Shown: positions 38,701 through 51,307 of the stretch, piece by piece
How positions within the stretch are numbered: position 1 is the first letter of the stretch
Layout of the letters: each line of letters begins with the position of its first letter
Origin: Mesaphorura yosii
Lineage: Eukaryota; Arthropoda; Collembola; Poduromorpha; Tullbergiidae
NCBI GenBank assembly: GCA_009869945.1
Contig: WIXG01000186.1
Location: 1-64,000 of the forward strand
Length of the DNA: 64,000 bases
Reading direction: 5' to 3'
Notes under the pieces: model-generated
Database searches by the model: none
The model's input: only the letters and a program-made list of their open reading frames with translations
Told to the model about the DNA's origin: nothing
Made by a program: the position numbers and the translations under genes

Positions 38701-41700
38701 TAAAACGAGGATATCGCACGGTTGCTCCAAGAAAGTTCATCAATTGAGTGCAGGTGCCCGGATTTCAAAACGTAACTTCGAACCTAATCTTCCAAACTCT
38801 GGAACAACTCTGGATTGATTTACGCTGGAAGGCAAATTTTTTGCCACTCTGTGCTGAATTGCCCGATACCGATAAAACAGCTTGGCACTTAGTTTTCAAG
38901 TTTTCATAAGTTTCAGGTAAGTCGACACAAAAGTCTTCAACTTTATTTCACGGTAATAAACACGAGGCATGCCCTAGCCTATGAGGGGATTGAATTGAGT
39001 TGAGTGACTTGGTATAGAACCGCAAACTCCCAGCGGACGCATTTTTTTGGCTTCTTTATGATATCGCAATTTAAAAGGCGAAAGCCCACAATTACATTAA
39101 AACATGCTATCGATAGCCACGGGCGGGAGCTGAATGTGAATGTTTTTCTTTTTAAACTTGACGGAGTCACTCATAAATATTAAATGGACATGCGCGTGTA
39201 TTCAGATCTCTGGGGCAGAGGTTTGCTAGAAAATGTCAGCATGATTGGAACAATTAGCATCGTTCTGTATTACATTGATTTTACCACGTTACCGTACCTT
39301 TTATTAAGTTCACATACGGCGTCAGCAGTGAGAACTTAAGGTGGTTATTTGTTTGTATGCATGAGACAAATTCTCATCGCATCTTGCGCCAGTTGGTTTA
39401 GTTTAGCGAAGGTTTGGTCATGCCAAAATGGTGTTTCCAGATTTCTATTATCAGTTAACAGTTAAACTGGTGATTCAAGCGGTTTTATTACGTTAGTGCT
39501 GCAACTCTCTCCCATCATTTGCCATCGCTAGCAACCTAATGCTGCTACCATCAAGAAACAAATGGATTTCATTTCGCATCGACAGGATTTACCTGATGGG
39601 TCCCAAACACAGTCTGGCGCGGCGGCAGAAAATGCGGTGCTTGCGTTCTTTGCTTTCTGCTACCATGCTGCTGGTGAAAGGTTGAAGTGAGGAAGCAATT
39701 ACGCCCGATTTTGTGATGGACCATTGGGCATTATGACCCAATAAACGCAATAGCAATAATAGCAACAACAACAGCAAGAATGTGGATTCTAACTTCAAAA
39801 CGCGTAACATCTGCAAAGATCAGAGGGCAAAAGTTCCTTCCATGATTTCTTATCCATTAGTAGACCACAAGTTTTTGCAGTGTAGTGGCCGGGCCAAATC
39901 TTGAGCCTGTCCGGAGTCCAAATTCACAAGTACCAAGTTGCATCGAAATTTTAGGCGCTCTGCATTCTCCTCTCGCCTGTCTTGTTAGCTAAATTAAATA
40001 CGACTCGAAACGAAAAGCCAAACTGAACAGAATTATTTTTCCATTCTTATACATAAATGCCCTTGTTTTTGAGGATTTGAACTCGTTGGACGACCGACCA
40101 CAGAAACTTTTGCTCACACTTTTCCCGACAATGCGATTTATTTTGATGGGATTTACTTTGGTCGAGTGACTCCTATTCGACTACGATCTTTCCCAGTTCG
40201 TTTACGTTTACACGGCCAGTTGCTAGTTAGAGAGCCTCCCATCTTAATAAACCTACTTAGACAGGCAGAGGAGACTAGACCAAGAATACTTTGGCTACAT
40301 TTCATGGAGAGTGTATTGAATTCCTCTGTATATTCATGAAACAAACGCCGCCCGCACGTCCACGAAAGTCGGTAGACAATGTAAATATACTTTATGCCAA
40401 GCCCAAGTCTCGCTGTGTCTTTGCCGAAGACAAAATGTTTTATTTGGTTCACAAGACACTCAACAATTTATTCAAGTCAAACCAATCTGTTCACATGAAC
40501 GGAACGCAACGAAGGGGTGGAAACGCAGAATGGCACGAGCACTAGCACGAGATGCAGGAAATGCAGGCGTATTTTTGTTTAGCAACTCGTCTACTGAAGC
40601 CTGTTTGCAAACTTTCTCCGTCTCCGCTTGCTAGGAAAGTTTTCCCAAAGTTTGCTCCTCGTTTCCTCTTGCGCAACGTATCAAGAAACAGAAACAGAAA
40701 TTACTCAGGCTTGCTTTCTTTCTTCTCCACAGCGCGTTACGTCTTTCCATTCTGAGTGATTATAAATCGGCGAATCGGTCCAAATTGAAGCTAACAAGTC
40801 AGTCAGACAGGCAGACGGGTCGAATTGAGCATGCAAATTTCAATATTGTCTGTGGATCACCGAAGTATGCGGTTCATCGGCTAGTTTAACATCGCAGTCT
40901 AGACTAAGGATCCATCCTTTCCGTGTTCTTACAAATTCCTGATGAAGTTCTTCGAGTTAGTATGCAAAGAATGCGACTCGCTTTCTCTCTCGATTCTGGA
41001 TATAAATCAAATTTAAATTTAAATTGGAATGTTTTAGACTTGAGAATAGACGAAAGGTTCACCAATTCACCATTCTTCGTATGCAATCGTAATCAAAAGC
41101 CCGTTCTTACCTTTCATCTTCCTCCTGGAAGTGATTTAGATGCACGAGAGAACATTAAGCACTGATTTACGACTTATAATCTCCGACCGACTGCCGACGG
41201 CATGCAAAAATTTTTGAGAAACGCGAAAATGAGTGACGACGACGAAAGACTAACGAGTTTGAGAGATTTCGAGATGATGAGAGGCAATCAAATTCTGAAG
41301 ATGTGATTTTTTAGATCATAAAAAGCTTTAATCGGAGTTGGCGCAAAAATTGCAGATCCAAGATAAAGAATTTCCGTCATCTTTCTCGTTGTTTCTCTTT
41401 CCTGTAATCCTGCGCAATGCCGTTAACCAGAGATCCGCATCAGTTTCTTAAATGGAGAATTTTTAATGCGCAATATGCACTCAACAACAGCATCAACATC
41501 TTTATATGAGCCTGCATACTGCGAGCTAAATGTGAAAAACGGGCGCTCGCGCCGTTTTCCAGGCGCATTCCATTTCGTAAATGCGTTACTATTTTTCTTT
41601 ATTACGCGAATTATTTCCACGTTTTGTATCCTTTACATTTTCCCATTTTTCGGGCTGATGGGTAAAGTTTGCTGGAGCTGAGCCGTGCGAGCGCCGAGAT

Positions 41701-44700
41701 GAAGGGAGAACAGCGAATGACACAGACACGCGGGCGACACGCCTTCCTCTTTGCTTCGCTTTCACCACGAGTACGACTCCGGGATACGTCTCTTTATGCG
41801 TGCCCGTGGATCTGGAAAAATTAAGTACTTGGCTCCGGTTATGAAAAGAGTTCAATAATTTATCATTCAAAAAAGTTCAAACAGCAGCGGCGTCGGTGAT
41901 GGTGACGATGGGTTCCAAAGCCTGCTGCCTGCCTGCCTCTGGCTTTTAGTTTCTGGTTGCTAGTCAGCCAGTCTCGAGAGAGATGGATGTAATGAGAAGT
42001 GAAAAGGGCTTAAATTATAATTTACTCGTGCCGCACTCGAGGCTAAGCAAATACGCAGATGGAGGAGGAATCCAATGACTGGGCTGGCCTAGGCTTTGTT
42101 ATCAGGGAACATAAATCAAGCGGAGGTTGGCCGTGACTGTGACTCCAAATTCTAAAGTCAACCGAGTCGCCGCGTCCTACCAGAATTGTGACAACGCAAT
42201 GGGCTAGTATGTAGCAGCGAATTATAACAAAGCAGCAGCACTTTTAATATTTCGTAAACAAATAATTGAAAGAACAATTGAAAACTAATGCCATTTGTGT
42301 CATCGGGGCCGAGATAATCATGAATTATGAATTTGAGTCGACTCACTCGCGCAGGGCAGGCCGGCTTTTCTGCAGCACAGCGCAGGAGTTCTTTTGTGTC
42401 TTGGCCAATGAAAGGGAGGGTTAAAAGTTCAGATTACGTATTTTATAAACAATTCATGGTTTGTGAACTTTAGTCATTTAATTTGTCCTTTCTCCGCTTT
42501 CAACTCCCGACAAAAAAGCTGTCAGGAGAAAGAGAAAGTTGCTGAACTCTGAACCTCGCACTTTGCACGCTGCACGCACGCACGTTCGAAATATGAAACG
42601 TTGAGGCTGACTAGACGACGAGGATTAGTGAGCATTTCGGATTTTCCTGGTTTCTATTTACTTGATATGAGCAATGCAACGTAGAACCCGATATTTTATG
42701 CGTGTAGAAGTTTACAACGTCTAAGCCAAGCGTAAGCGTCTGAGAAGACTTGCTTTCACCGCGCCATGCCGCGACCGCCCCACCGCTGTGGAATCAATTT
42801 TCCTAATTACTTTAATATTTCCTGCGTTTGGTAACCCGTAAATCCGCTTTCCCTAATGCTTAATGCGATAAGTTGTAATCGCAGTCGAGTCGAGCCTTAC
42901 TTAAACCGGTTTGTAAATGTAAATCCCTCACGCATTGCATTGCATTGCTTCCGTAATGCCGGGCACGTGCTTTGTGCTTTTGCTTTCGCTTTGTCCTGAG
43001 TCCGGAAGAAATTAAGCATGCGAGCCATTACCGCGCTTCTTGTTCAAGGCACAGGAAAGCGTAGCGCAACTCGCAAGTCGCAAGTGAGGCTTGACAGAGA
43101 ACAACTAACCGCAAAACGAAACACGAAGTCGGAACGGAGGAGATGAAAGAGAATTTTAAATGAACAACTCAATTAATAATGCAAAACTGCTTTCCTCAAC
43201 TTTTGCAATAAGAAATGAAGAAAGTAGACAGACACGGCGCAATGGTATACTGGGCTCTGTGGACCACGACGACGAGACGACGAGGAGTTTGAGCGAGCAA
43301 GACTGTGACCGACCGACCGCAGCCAGAACAGGAGTTTGGAGTTGCCTGCTCAGGAAAGAACGGGTTATTGCACCACATCATACTGCCCTATCCTGCCGGA
43401 ATGTATGAAAGCGAGTTGTACCTTAGCCTGAGCTTGAGCTGGAGACTATAATAATATTATTTCCATACAAGTGATTCCTTTGGGTCGAAATATAACAAAG
43501 GATTTATTAACCAACACTGGAATAGGGAACCAAGCTCTTGCCTGTGTCTTGTACATCAAATTTCAACGGGCGAGGCCCGAGAGCCTCCTTGAAGAAATGT
43601 TGCGGCCTACTCAAAATTTTAATCATTCATTAAAACTAATGCAATTACGGGTCGCAGTCGTTTTAAAACCGCACAGCGCAAAGACTCGAAACGAAACTCG
43701 AGCAGTGTGTTCAGAATTTCAAGCTACTTGTTTGAAAGTTGACCCGCGACTCGCGCGAACCTGAAATGCGAGAATGGCCAAGTGGCAAGTCGCAAATGGC
43801 GCGTGCAGGGTGCCAGGCCAGAGTTGTGATCTGAGTCTAAATTATGAGGAAAGCACTCCCAAGGAAGTCTAGTCAGCCTAGCCACTCGAATATCACTTGG
43901 CCTGCTACTGGATACTATTCGTCCGTCCTCTGCTTATCCTTCCAAGAAAATATTTACACGTAAAAGTTATTACAAGCCGCCCAGCAGCAGCGGCAGCAGC
44001 AACACAGCCGCCATGCCACAAACAAACGCCAAACACACGGTACATTCCTTTACTTTGCCTAGTTTAGGCCTCGAGTTTACTTTCATCTCGGAATTTGTAG
44101 TTTGTGAGTTTGTATGAGTTTGTAGCATTTCAGCTTGCTTGTAGGTGCAGAAAGGAAACCGACGTACACATTTCATCACCACGCACTCGCCGCGCCGTCA
44201 AGAGAAAACTCGAGTCGAATCGAGGTTTCCTACTTTCACCACACACACATACGTTAGACACATTTTATACGAGAACCAACATATTAAATGCACGTCGGGC
44301 GGCGTATCGTGTGATGGGATTCTACCGCTGCAGCCATACGAGGTGTGATGGGATTTGAAACTGAAAATCTGCGAGCGCATTCCTGCTGACAGCGGCTGCT
44401 TTCGCCATTGAACTGCACTCACGTGCCACGTCGACGTTCGTTCACGTTCACGCAGTTTCTCATTTCCTTTTCGCGTGGAGTCGACAAGCCATGACACGAC
44501 CACGACTCAGTTTCATGGCGACGGCGGCTCGACGCGCCGTGTCGACCAGCAAACAGCATTCACGCACACGCATTCACAGCGAAACAGGTCTTTCCTTTCC
44601 TCCCGATATTATGCCATTAAATTCATTCCTCTGTTGCTGCTGCCGTGAATTGTTGTACAAATAGACATGATACACTTGAATAATCAACATTGAATTGCGA

Positions 44701-47511
44701 CGCATTGGCATACGCATTGACTGGGACTGCGAGCTGTGTAATGTATGGCTCGAGACTGGAGACCGAGCGACAGGCGAACAGCTCTCTTGAGCACGTAGCT
44801 CGGCAGTGAAAACGTGTGCCGTGTCCCATTGCTTTTACATAGCTACATGGCTACTGAAAGAATTATGGGAAATGGAAATGTGAAATGCATCAGGCTGCTT
44901 GTTTATCTTTTTGCTTTGCTGCGTGGACGTGAATGCTCAAGTACAGTGCATTTTTTACAATTGCATATTTTGAATATTCTCTTGTTTTCCGAGCCGAGCC
45001 GTGCCGCACTGCACCACACTACGTGGTAATGTTATGTAAACATAAATCTCAATGTAAAAACAACAGTGTCAGCCTTAATGGTACACAAACATCAATTAAA
45101 TTACAGGCTTTCCGCTGCTGCCTTCTGCTGTCTGTTCGGTTTCAAGTCAGTCATTTCTGATTCATTTCTGGTGCATTTGTAAGGTGGACATTCAAACGCC
45201 AATAACAGATTTACAATAACAAACATAATTACAATTCAGTTTTACAAAGTTTCGAGATTTGTGTATAGGGATTAACTCTCATTGTCAATGTTCCTCTTAT
45301 GACATTCCTCTTACGCCGGTGCGTTGCATTCCTCTTTGTTAGACCCGGAATTAAGATTTTACGGTTAGAGGATTCCTGTCCCTCTGTTTCGTTCCCCGCC
45401 GTGTTTAATAGCATCCTTAATTTTTTGACGACAACGATAAAGACCGAACAGCTGCGTTAGTTTGTACCCGTGCGGGTGCGATGGTCGTAAAACCATAAGA
45501 GCTTCTAATTCGCGTATGCGTACTCACTCAGCCGCACTACTGCAAAGGCTTACGCTCTCAGTTTCGTGTATCATGCACCATGCCATGCCATGAAGCCATG
45601 ATGACTATGCAATGAAAACTTTACACAACAAGGGATTCAGCGCATGGAGCACATGTTTTCTAATACGAGTACCGAGTAGTTTAATTTTATTAATCACATA
45701 TGTCGAATGCGTGGCTAAATTAAAAGACTTGCTCTTGCTCCTCTTCGTGGTGCCGGTTCACGATGAAACGGCAGCAGCAGCGCAGGAGAAAGTCCACGCA
45801 CGTACGTACGAAGACCTTTATTACACTGCTTTTCATTACGGCGTCAATAAAATGGAACCTGCTACAAGACGACAGCCAAAAACTTTTCGCCACATAAGCG
45901 TACGAGCGGTACGGCTCGAGCTCAACACGTGAAAGTAATTTGCAAAGTTTCTTGTCACCAGGTGAAGTGGCTTAGATTTATCACAGTTCGATCCATTAAG
46001 TAAATGATATTAAGGCTGTTTAAAGGACTGTAGCTTAGAATAATGTGAAAACTTGGATTATAAAATTTGCTGTGCTGCTCCGATCGTAATCGTAATCAAT
46101 TCCAGCTTGATCACGAGCGACCACAACCAAAATCTGTTGTGAAGCGTGTAGGATGAAACACCTTGTACGATGGGTCCAAGATTTGGCTTCTTTGGTGCAT
46201 TTTGTGTCTCATTTCTGCTCTCACTTTTTCGCCTTCAGCAAAAGAAAGCAGTAACAGCAACATTGCGGCAAGCAGCAGCAACAACGAAAGAGGAAGTTGA
46301 AATGGGAATGGAAGAGCGCTGAAAGAAATATGATGCCATTCATAAATTCTCCAAGAGGCTCTTACTTTTGCTCTCGCATTTTGTTCTTCTCACTTGCTTA
46401 AATATTTCGTAATAAATATTGCGCATTTTGCTCCTCTACCAACGCCTACGGACGCACTTCTTAAAGCCTGAAGCGTGGGATTATACAAATCTATTCAGCA
46501 TAAAATATTTCATTCTGCCCACCCGCCCGCGTTGCTTTCTCTTTGCATTGCAGCATTGGCATTGTGCGTGTGCGTGTCGTCTTTTATGCTTGCATTTTCG
46601 CTGGTGAAATATTTCTCGTTTTTATGGACCCATTTGTTCTCATCATCGTCATCGCCATCATCTCCTGATTATTCTTTGCACCGGCCTTATAATCATATTA
46701 CCAAAGATCATTGCGTTGAGCACGTCGAAGATTTCTCTTTTTACGAGAATTGTGTCCTTATTTTCCTTCATTGCATTGTCCCCAGATCCCAATTATCTAC
46801 CAGAAGATTGGCTTCCTCATTATATCACCTGCCCCAGGCGCTGGCCGCGTCGCCGGACGCTTTCACATTTCGCAATTATACTGCAAAAGCAGTCACCATA
46901 ATGATAATTTAATAAATCACGAGCCACTCCTGCTGCTCGAGCTCATACATGCTCTCGTCCGTCATGAAAATATTTATGGCTCTTTGATAGCGATGAGTAA
47001 ATTCAGTCGTATAAAAATTACGAGCTTTTTACTGCTCCGGCTGCCGCCTTTTTTGCCGAGCACGCATTACGCTTACGAATTACGTATTCGCATTTGGAAA
47101 GGAGCCTTAAGCAGCGAAGACATAAAGATTTCTTTTATGATAGGAAGTTAACTTTATAATTTGCATTTTGATTATTTCTTTTGTACCACGCGACTACGCG
47201 ACAGCTACAGTGACGATGAAAGTGGCGACAAAAGGAGACAGCAGAGTTGCCGAGAGATAAAGTTTAGTTTGCTAATTCGGGTCATGTCCTTTTGGGATTT
47301 GACTAAATGACAATCTCGGCCATTTCCATTCCCTGAAAATGGAAGAGTGGGCCAGGCCAGCAGAACTTTCACAGCAAGCAACTCTACGTGGGAAGATGTA
47401 ATTTTTATAATTGCTACACGGCCATGGCATAATTTGGTGGACCTGCGGCCGGTTGGATCGATTCCTGTCACTTTTTATTTATTTACAATTACATAAATAT
47501 TGAAGTGAGCA

Positions 47512-47541
47512 GTGCAGTGCAGGTGCTTCTCTGCACTGCAC
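47512..47541. repeat. Perfect 11-base inverted repeat (hairpin)
   Basis: GTGCAGTGCAG, an eight-base loop (GTGCTTCT), then CTGCACTGCAC, its exact reverse complement. Seen directly. No T-run follows it, and it is too short to be a microRNA precursor on its own. Confidence 0.5.
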
Positions 47542-50500
47542 AATGATGTGCTTGTGCGCTACGATGCGATTAGAGGAAATCAAATCATTCTAATGCACCA
47601 AAACAACTTTCCCAAGAGTGCTTGGTTTGACTTGTCTTGTCAGGTAAATTCGTAAGTTTCCAAATGTTGTTCGATGGTGTACTACTTTTATGTTGAATTT
47701 ATTGATTTACATTGAAGTACATGGAAATGATGTTGCACATGCATAATAGTCGGGCATAGGCATAAATTGAACCCAATTCGAATGTCGAACATGGACTGAC
47801 TTCCATTCATTTAAAAGTGGTCATGCAAAATTCTTAGCATCGTCCGCAACGCAGAAAGAGAAACTGGACTCTAGTGAAATGACGGAAGGAAACGCAACCG
47901 CAGGTTACGACCAAGCCGGCCGAGTTCAGGTTTCCACCTAGACAAGCATAATGGAATTATTATGGTAAGCTGAACATGTCATTTGCATTCAAATGTCTTG
48001 GACCGTAAACACGCAGCAGCGCGGCAGTACAACTACAACTGAGCTACAGCAGCAGAGCTTGTATAGGAGCACTGAACGCATGGATTCACCCAAACACAGC
48101 CAAAGCAGTATCGTGGAGAAAGTGGATGTGTTGTGAACCGAGTATAATAATGTATAATTGACTTCCACCAGTCAGTCCGTCTCCGTTCGTTCGTCTTGCC
48201 GTGACTTTTCTTGACTTGAGGTTTACGCTCGCTCTGCTTGAGTTTAAACAGAAGGACCATTGTTCAATTTCATGTTGACTTTCTCTCAATTTGACAAACA
48301 CCGAGCCTGGTGAGCAAAACAAATGGAATCAAGTGACCAGTGACAAAGTAAATGGAAACTGAGTAGTCAGAGTCGTAGTCCGAGCTTGTATTGCTCTTTG
48401 CTCAGGTTTTGTCCATCGGCTGACTGCAGGCAAGAGACAATGTGTTTGGTGTTTGTTCTCGAGTGTGCACGTGCACTGCTCTGCTGTCAAACAAATAAGA
48501 GAACAAATGACAAAATCATCATCTAATGTTTACACAGGACACAGCCACAGGACCGGAGAATGGTGGGGTTGGTGGGCGAGATCAGAAAAGAGCAAAATGT
48601 CTATTAGTCGCTGCATAACATTTACGCATTAAAATGCTATTAGTGCGACAACACGTTGGTGGAAGCAGCCAAGTTCTAATCGTCTGCTTCTGCTTACTGT
48701 ACGTGTCCAAATCACATCACAGCTCAAGCCCATAAGACAGCCCAGCCCAGCCCAGCACTTAATCCATGGCCATGGATGAAGACTGTCTGGAATGCGCTGT
48801 CATCACAAAATCCCTTTGTATTTGTCGTCGTCTCGCTCGTGTGTAGCACGCACTTTGTTGTCCACACCACACTGCACCAAGTTCACCAAGTTGACGTGCG
48901 TGGATGTCAGCAGCTCTTTTCACAGCCTGACGTGCTGTTCTTCCCTTTCCCTTGCTCCGGAGCAGCCCATATCGTACGTCGATGCAGAAAGATTATGTAG
49001 TTAATAAAATAAAAGCGATAGAACAAAAGCCGGAGCCTGAATCTTCTTTCACTCCACTTTCACGGTGGCTGTGACTGTCGGGTCGGCTGCACAAACGCTT
49101 TTCTATTATATTTTTGTGTTGATTATCTTTTCATCCCATTAGTCCCATTATTGATCACTGGCCTGTACCCGACGCCGCGCCACCGTAATCTTCACTAGCT
49201 CCAACTTCTATTGCACTTTAGTAATAAACATCTTCTTGGGACGCCGACGACACGAAACAACGGACGATAGTCGTGATTAAGACAGAAGTCGACTGTTCTA
49301 ATATCTTCGCTTCAGATCACTTCGAGACGAAACACTTCTTCCTATTGTACTTTCTGCACTCTGTCTTCAATTTCAGCCGAAGTCATTTTAACCAACTCAG
49401 AGTCGGTTGGGCTGATATGTAATTGCGAATCCTGAGCCAGTCAACTGCTGCGTGCTGCCACCGCCGAATTTAGAATTCTGAATTAGAGTATTTGCGATTC
49501 AAGACCAGTCACTGAGCCCCATTCAATGGTGTCATGTGAAGCCAAAGGAGATGGGCGCGTAATTTATTTTGGGTTTAACGAGGAAGAGCATGGCCTCATG
49601 TTTTTAAACGAGCGATAAATGTACGATTATGTTCATGACCGATGAATTTCGATGAGTTCTCTGCTCTGCGCTGCAATGCGCTGCGCAATGCAATGACAAT
49701 AATTGCCAGAAGAAAGTGCCTGAAAGTCAGAGCCAGCGTCGAGCCACTCGCCACACAAGCACGAGATCATGAGTTTGGGTTCGTGATCGTGCAGTGTGCA
49801 CGGGCAACCTGGAAGCGCACGCCTTTAAAAGTTGGCAATCGCAATAAAAAGAAATACGGACCTACTTTTCAACAAGTTACAATAATAAAAAGTCCAATAA
49901 CACAGCCGGCCCAGGCGAGACAAGGCAAAGGCGAGAGTAGCTGGTCTTTAGAAGATTCGGTCTTCGCTTTCTCCATTGCAATTGGTATTGCCTTTTGCGC
50001 TTCTCATGTAATATCTTACTCAATTTAAAGTCTTGCCATGCCGTGAGCTGTGAAATGTTTTCTCTGCCTGTCTGCCCGCTTGCAGTTCGTGTGAAGAGGA
50101 GATAAGAGATTTATACCTTATTTCTCCATTGCCATTCGCCAAGACTTTGTTCTATCGTCGGGCAATGGCAATTTCTTTCCAATTGTTTGCCCGTTCGCGT
50201 TTTGAGAATGGGAAATGGTTTTAACTTTGCTTTCTCCGGCGTTCAATGAGCTCGCACTTGTAAAGCGCTTGTAAAGGGTTGAATTGTAAGAATGAAATAA
50301 ATTCTGGGTCTGGCCGGTGTACATCGCGCCGCTTAATGGCTAGTCTACGTAGATTTATTGGTCCACGGTGCCTTTTTAAGTGCTCCGTCGTTCCGGGGCT
50401 TTTATTGTGTTGTAGAAAGATGTAATCAGTAACAGCGGTAACGTTTTTAATTAGAGCGCAGGTGAATTCGGAGTCTTCGACGGACGCAGCCACAAATTCC

Positions 50501-51307
50501 GTGGATAATTTTTGATAAAAGTGCTTAAACCCACAAACAGATTTTCATCCAGGGTAGTTCGTTAGGTTTATTGTGATGGCAAAACTCCCGGACAGAATTT
50601 ACCAAAAAGAAATATATATTATTAAAGAAGGCGATGTATTCCAATTCGTCAGACGGGATTTGACAAAGAAATGCGAAATGGTCCGCTTGTTCATAATCGA
50701 TCTGTCTCCGACTCGTGCCAGAAGTTGATGAACGAAGGGCATGAAACTCAACTCAAAATATTCTATCAAAGCGTAACCCGAGTTGTGATTTCGGCTGGGA
50801 AATAAAAGCGAGGCGCTGCTGAATGAAAAATTCAACAATAGAAATCACGGGCGATGCGCCACGACCGCTCGACGTCGCGCTTCACGTCCACGCACATGAA
50901 AGGAATAAAATAATGTTCGAGAAGGAAATCAAAATGTAATCATAAATTTCTCCTTTGCAAGTGTCCGTTCCGCAATTCAGCTGTGCAACGCTGCGGACAA
51001 AACGAGAACAACTTCAGTTTGATCTTTCCTCTTTGCACTTTCCACCAGTTTATGGCCTCATAACTCAATTCTATTCAGACTGGGCGCTGAGACTGGCAGT
51101 TGGCATTTGGTAGAAGGGTTCATTCGCTTTTATTCATATTTTATGAGTCCTCCAGCTAAACTCTCTTCCGACTGCTTACGCCGCTTTGACTTGACTAGAC
51201 TTATGTTTATTACCAGAAATGAAGCACTATATGGCCACGCCACGGTTGCTGTCCAGACCGATAAAACACTTGAGATTGATAATTCGCAGGAGCCACGTCA
51301 GGTTTCT

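Larger units (their letters stand above)
33897..51307. other. Gene-poor region, about 17.4 kb
   Basis: I read both strands and found no exon chain I could defend. Open frames of 60-145 codons occur on both strands (for example 34517-34978, 36620-36967, 46475-46912, 49642-50028) without recognisable motifs. Local features are CAG/GCA-rich stretches (43982-44010, 46226-46285), CTGCCTG runs (41922-41938), a CCCAG run (48740-48758), the GGAATTC-rich stretch at 34377-34512 and a short perfect hairpin at 47512-47541. It may hold distal regulatory elements, non-coding RNA, or introns of a gene whose exons I could not see. Confidence 0.5.

Noticed and set aside
43982..44010. CAG/GCA-rich stretch considered as a poly-Gln or poly-Ala coding exon
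   Set aside because: No extended open frame with recognisable flanks; simple-sequence DNA is enough to explain it.
46475..46912. Overlapping plus-strand frames of 61-145 codons
   Set aside because: Open in several frames at once, a sign of low stop density rather than a gene.
49642..50028. 128-codon plus-strand frame starting near an AATG-rich stretch
   Set aside because: Basic, repetitive composition, no domain, no splice partners.
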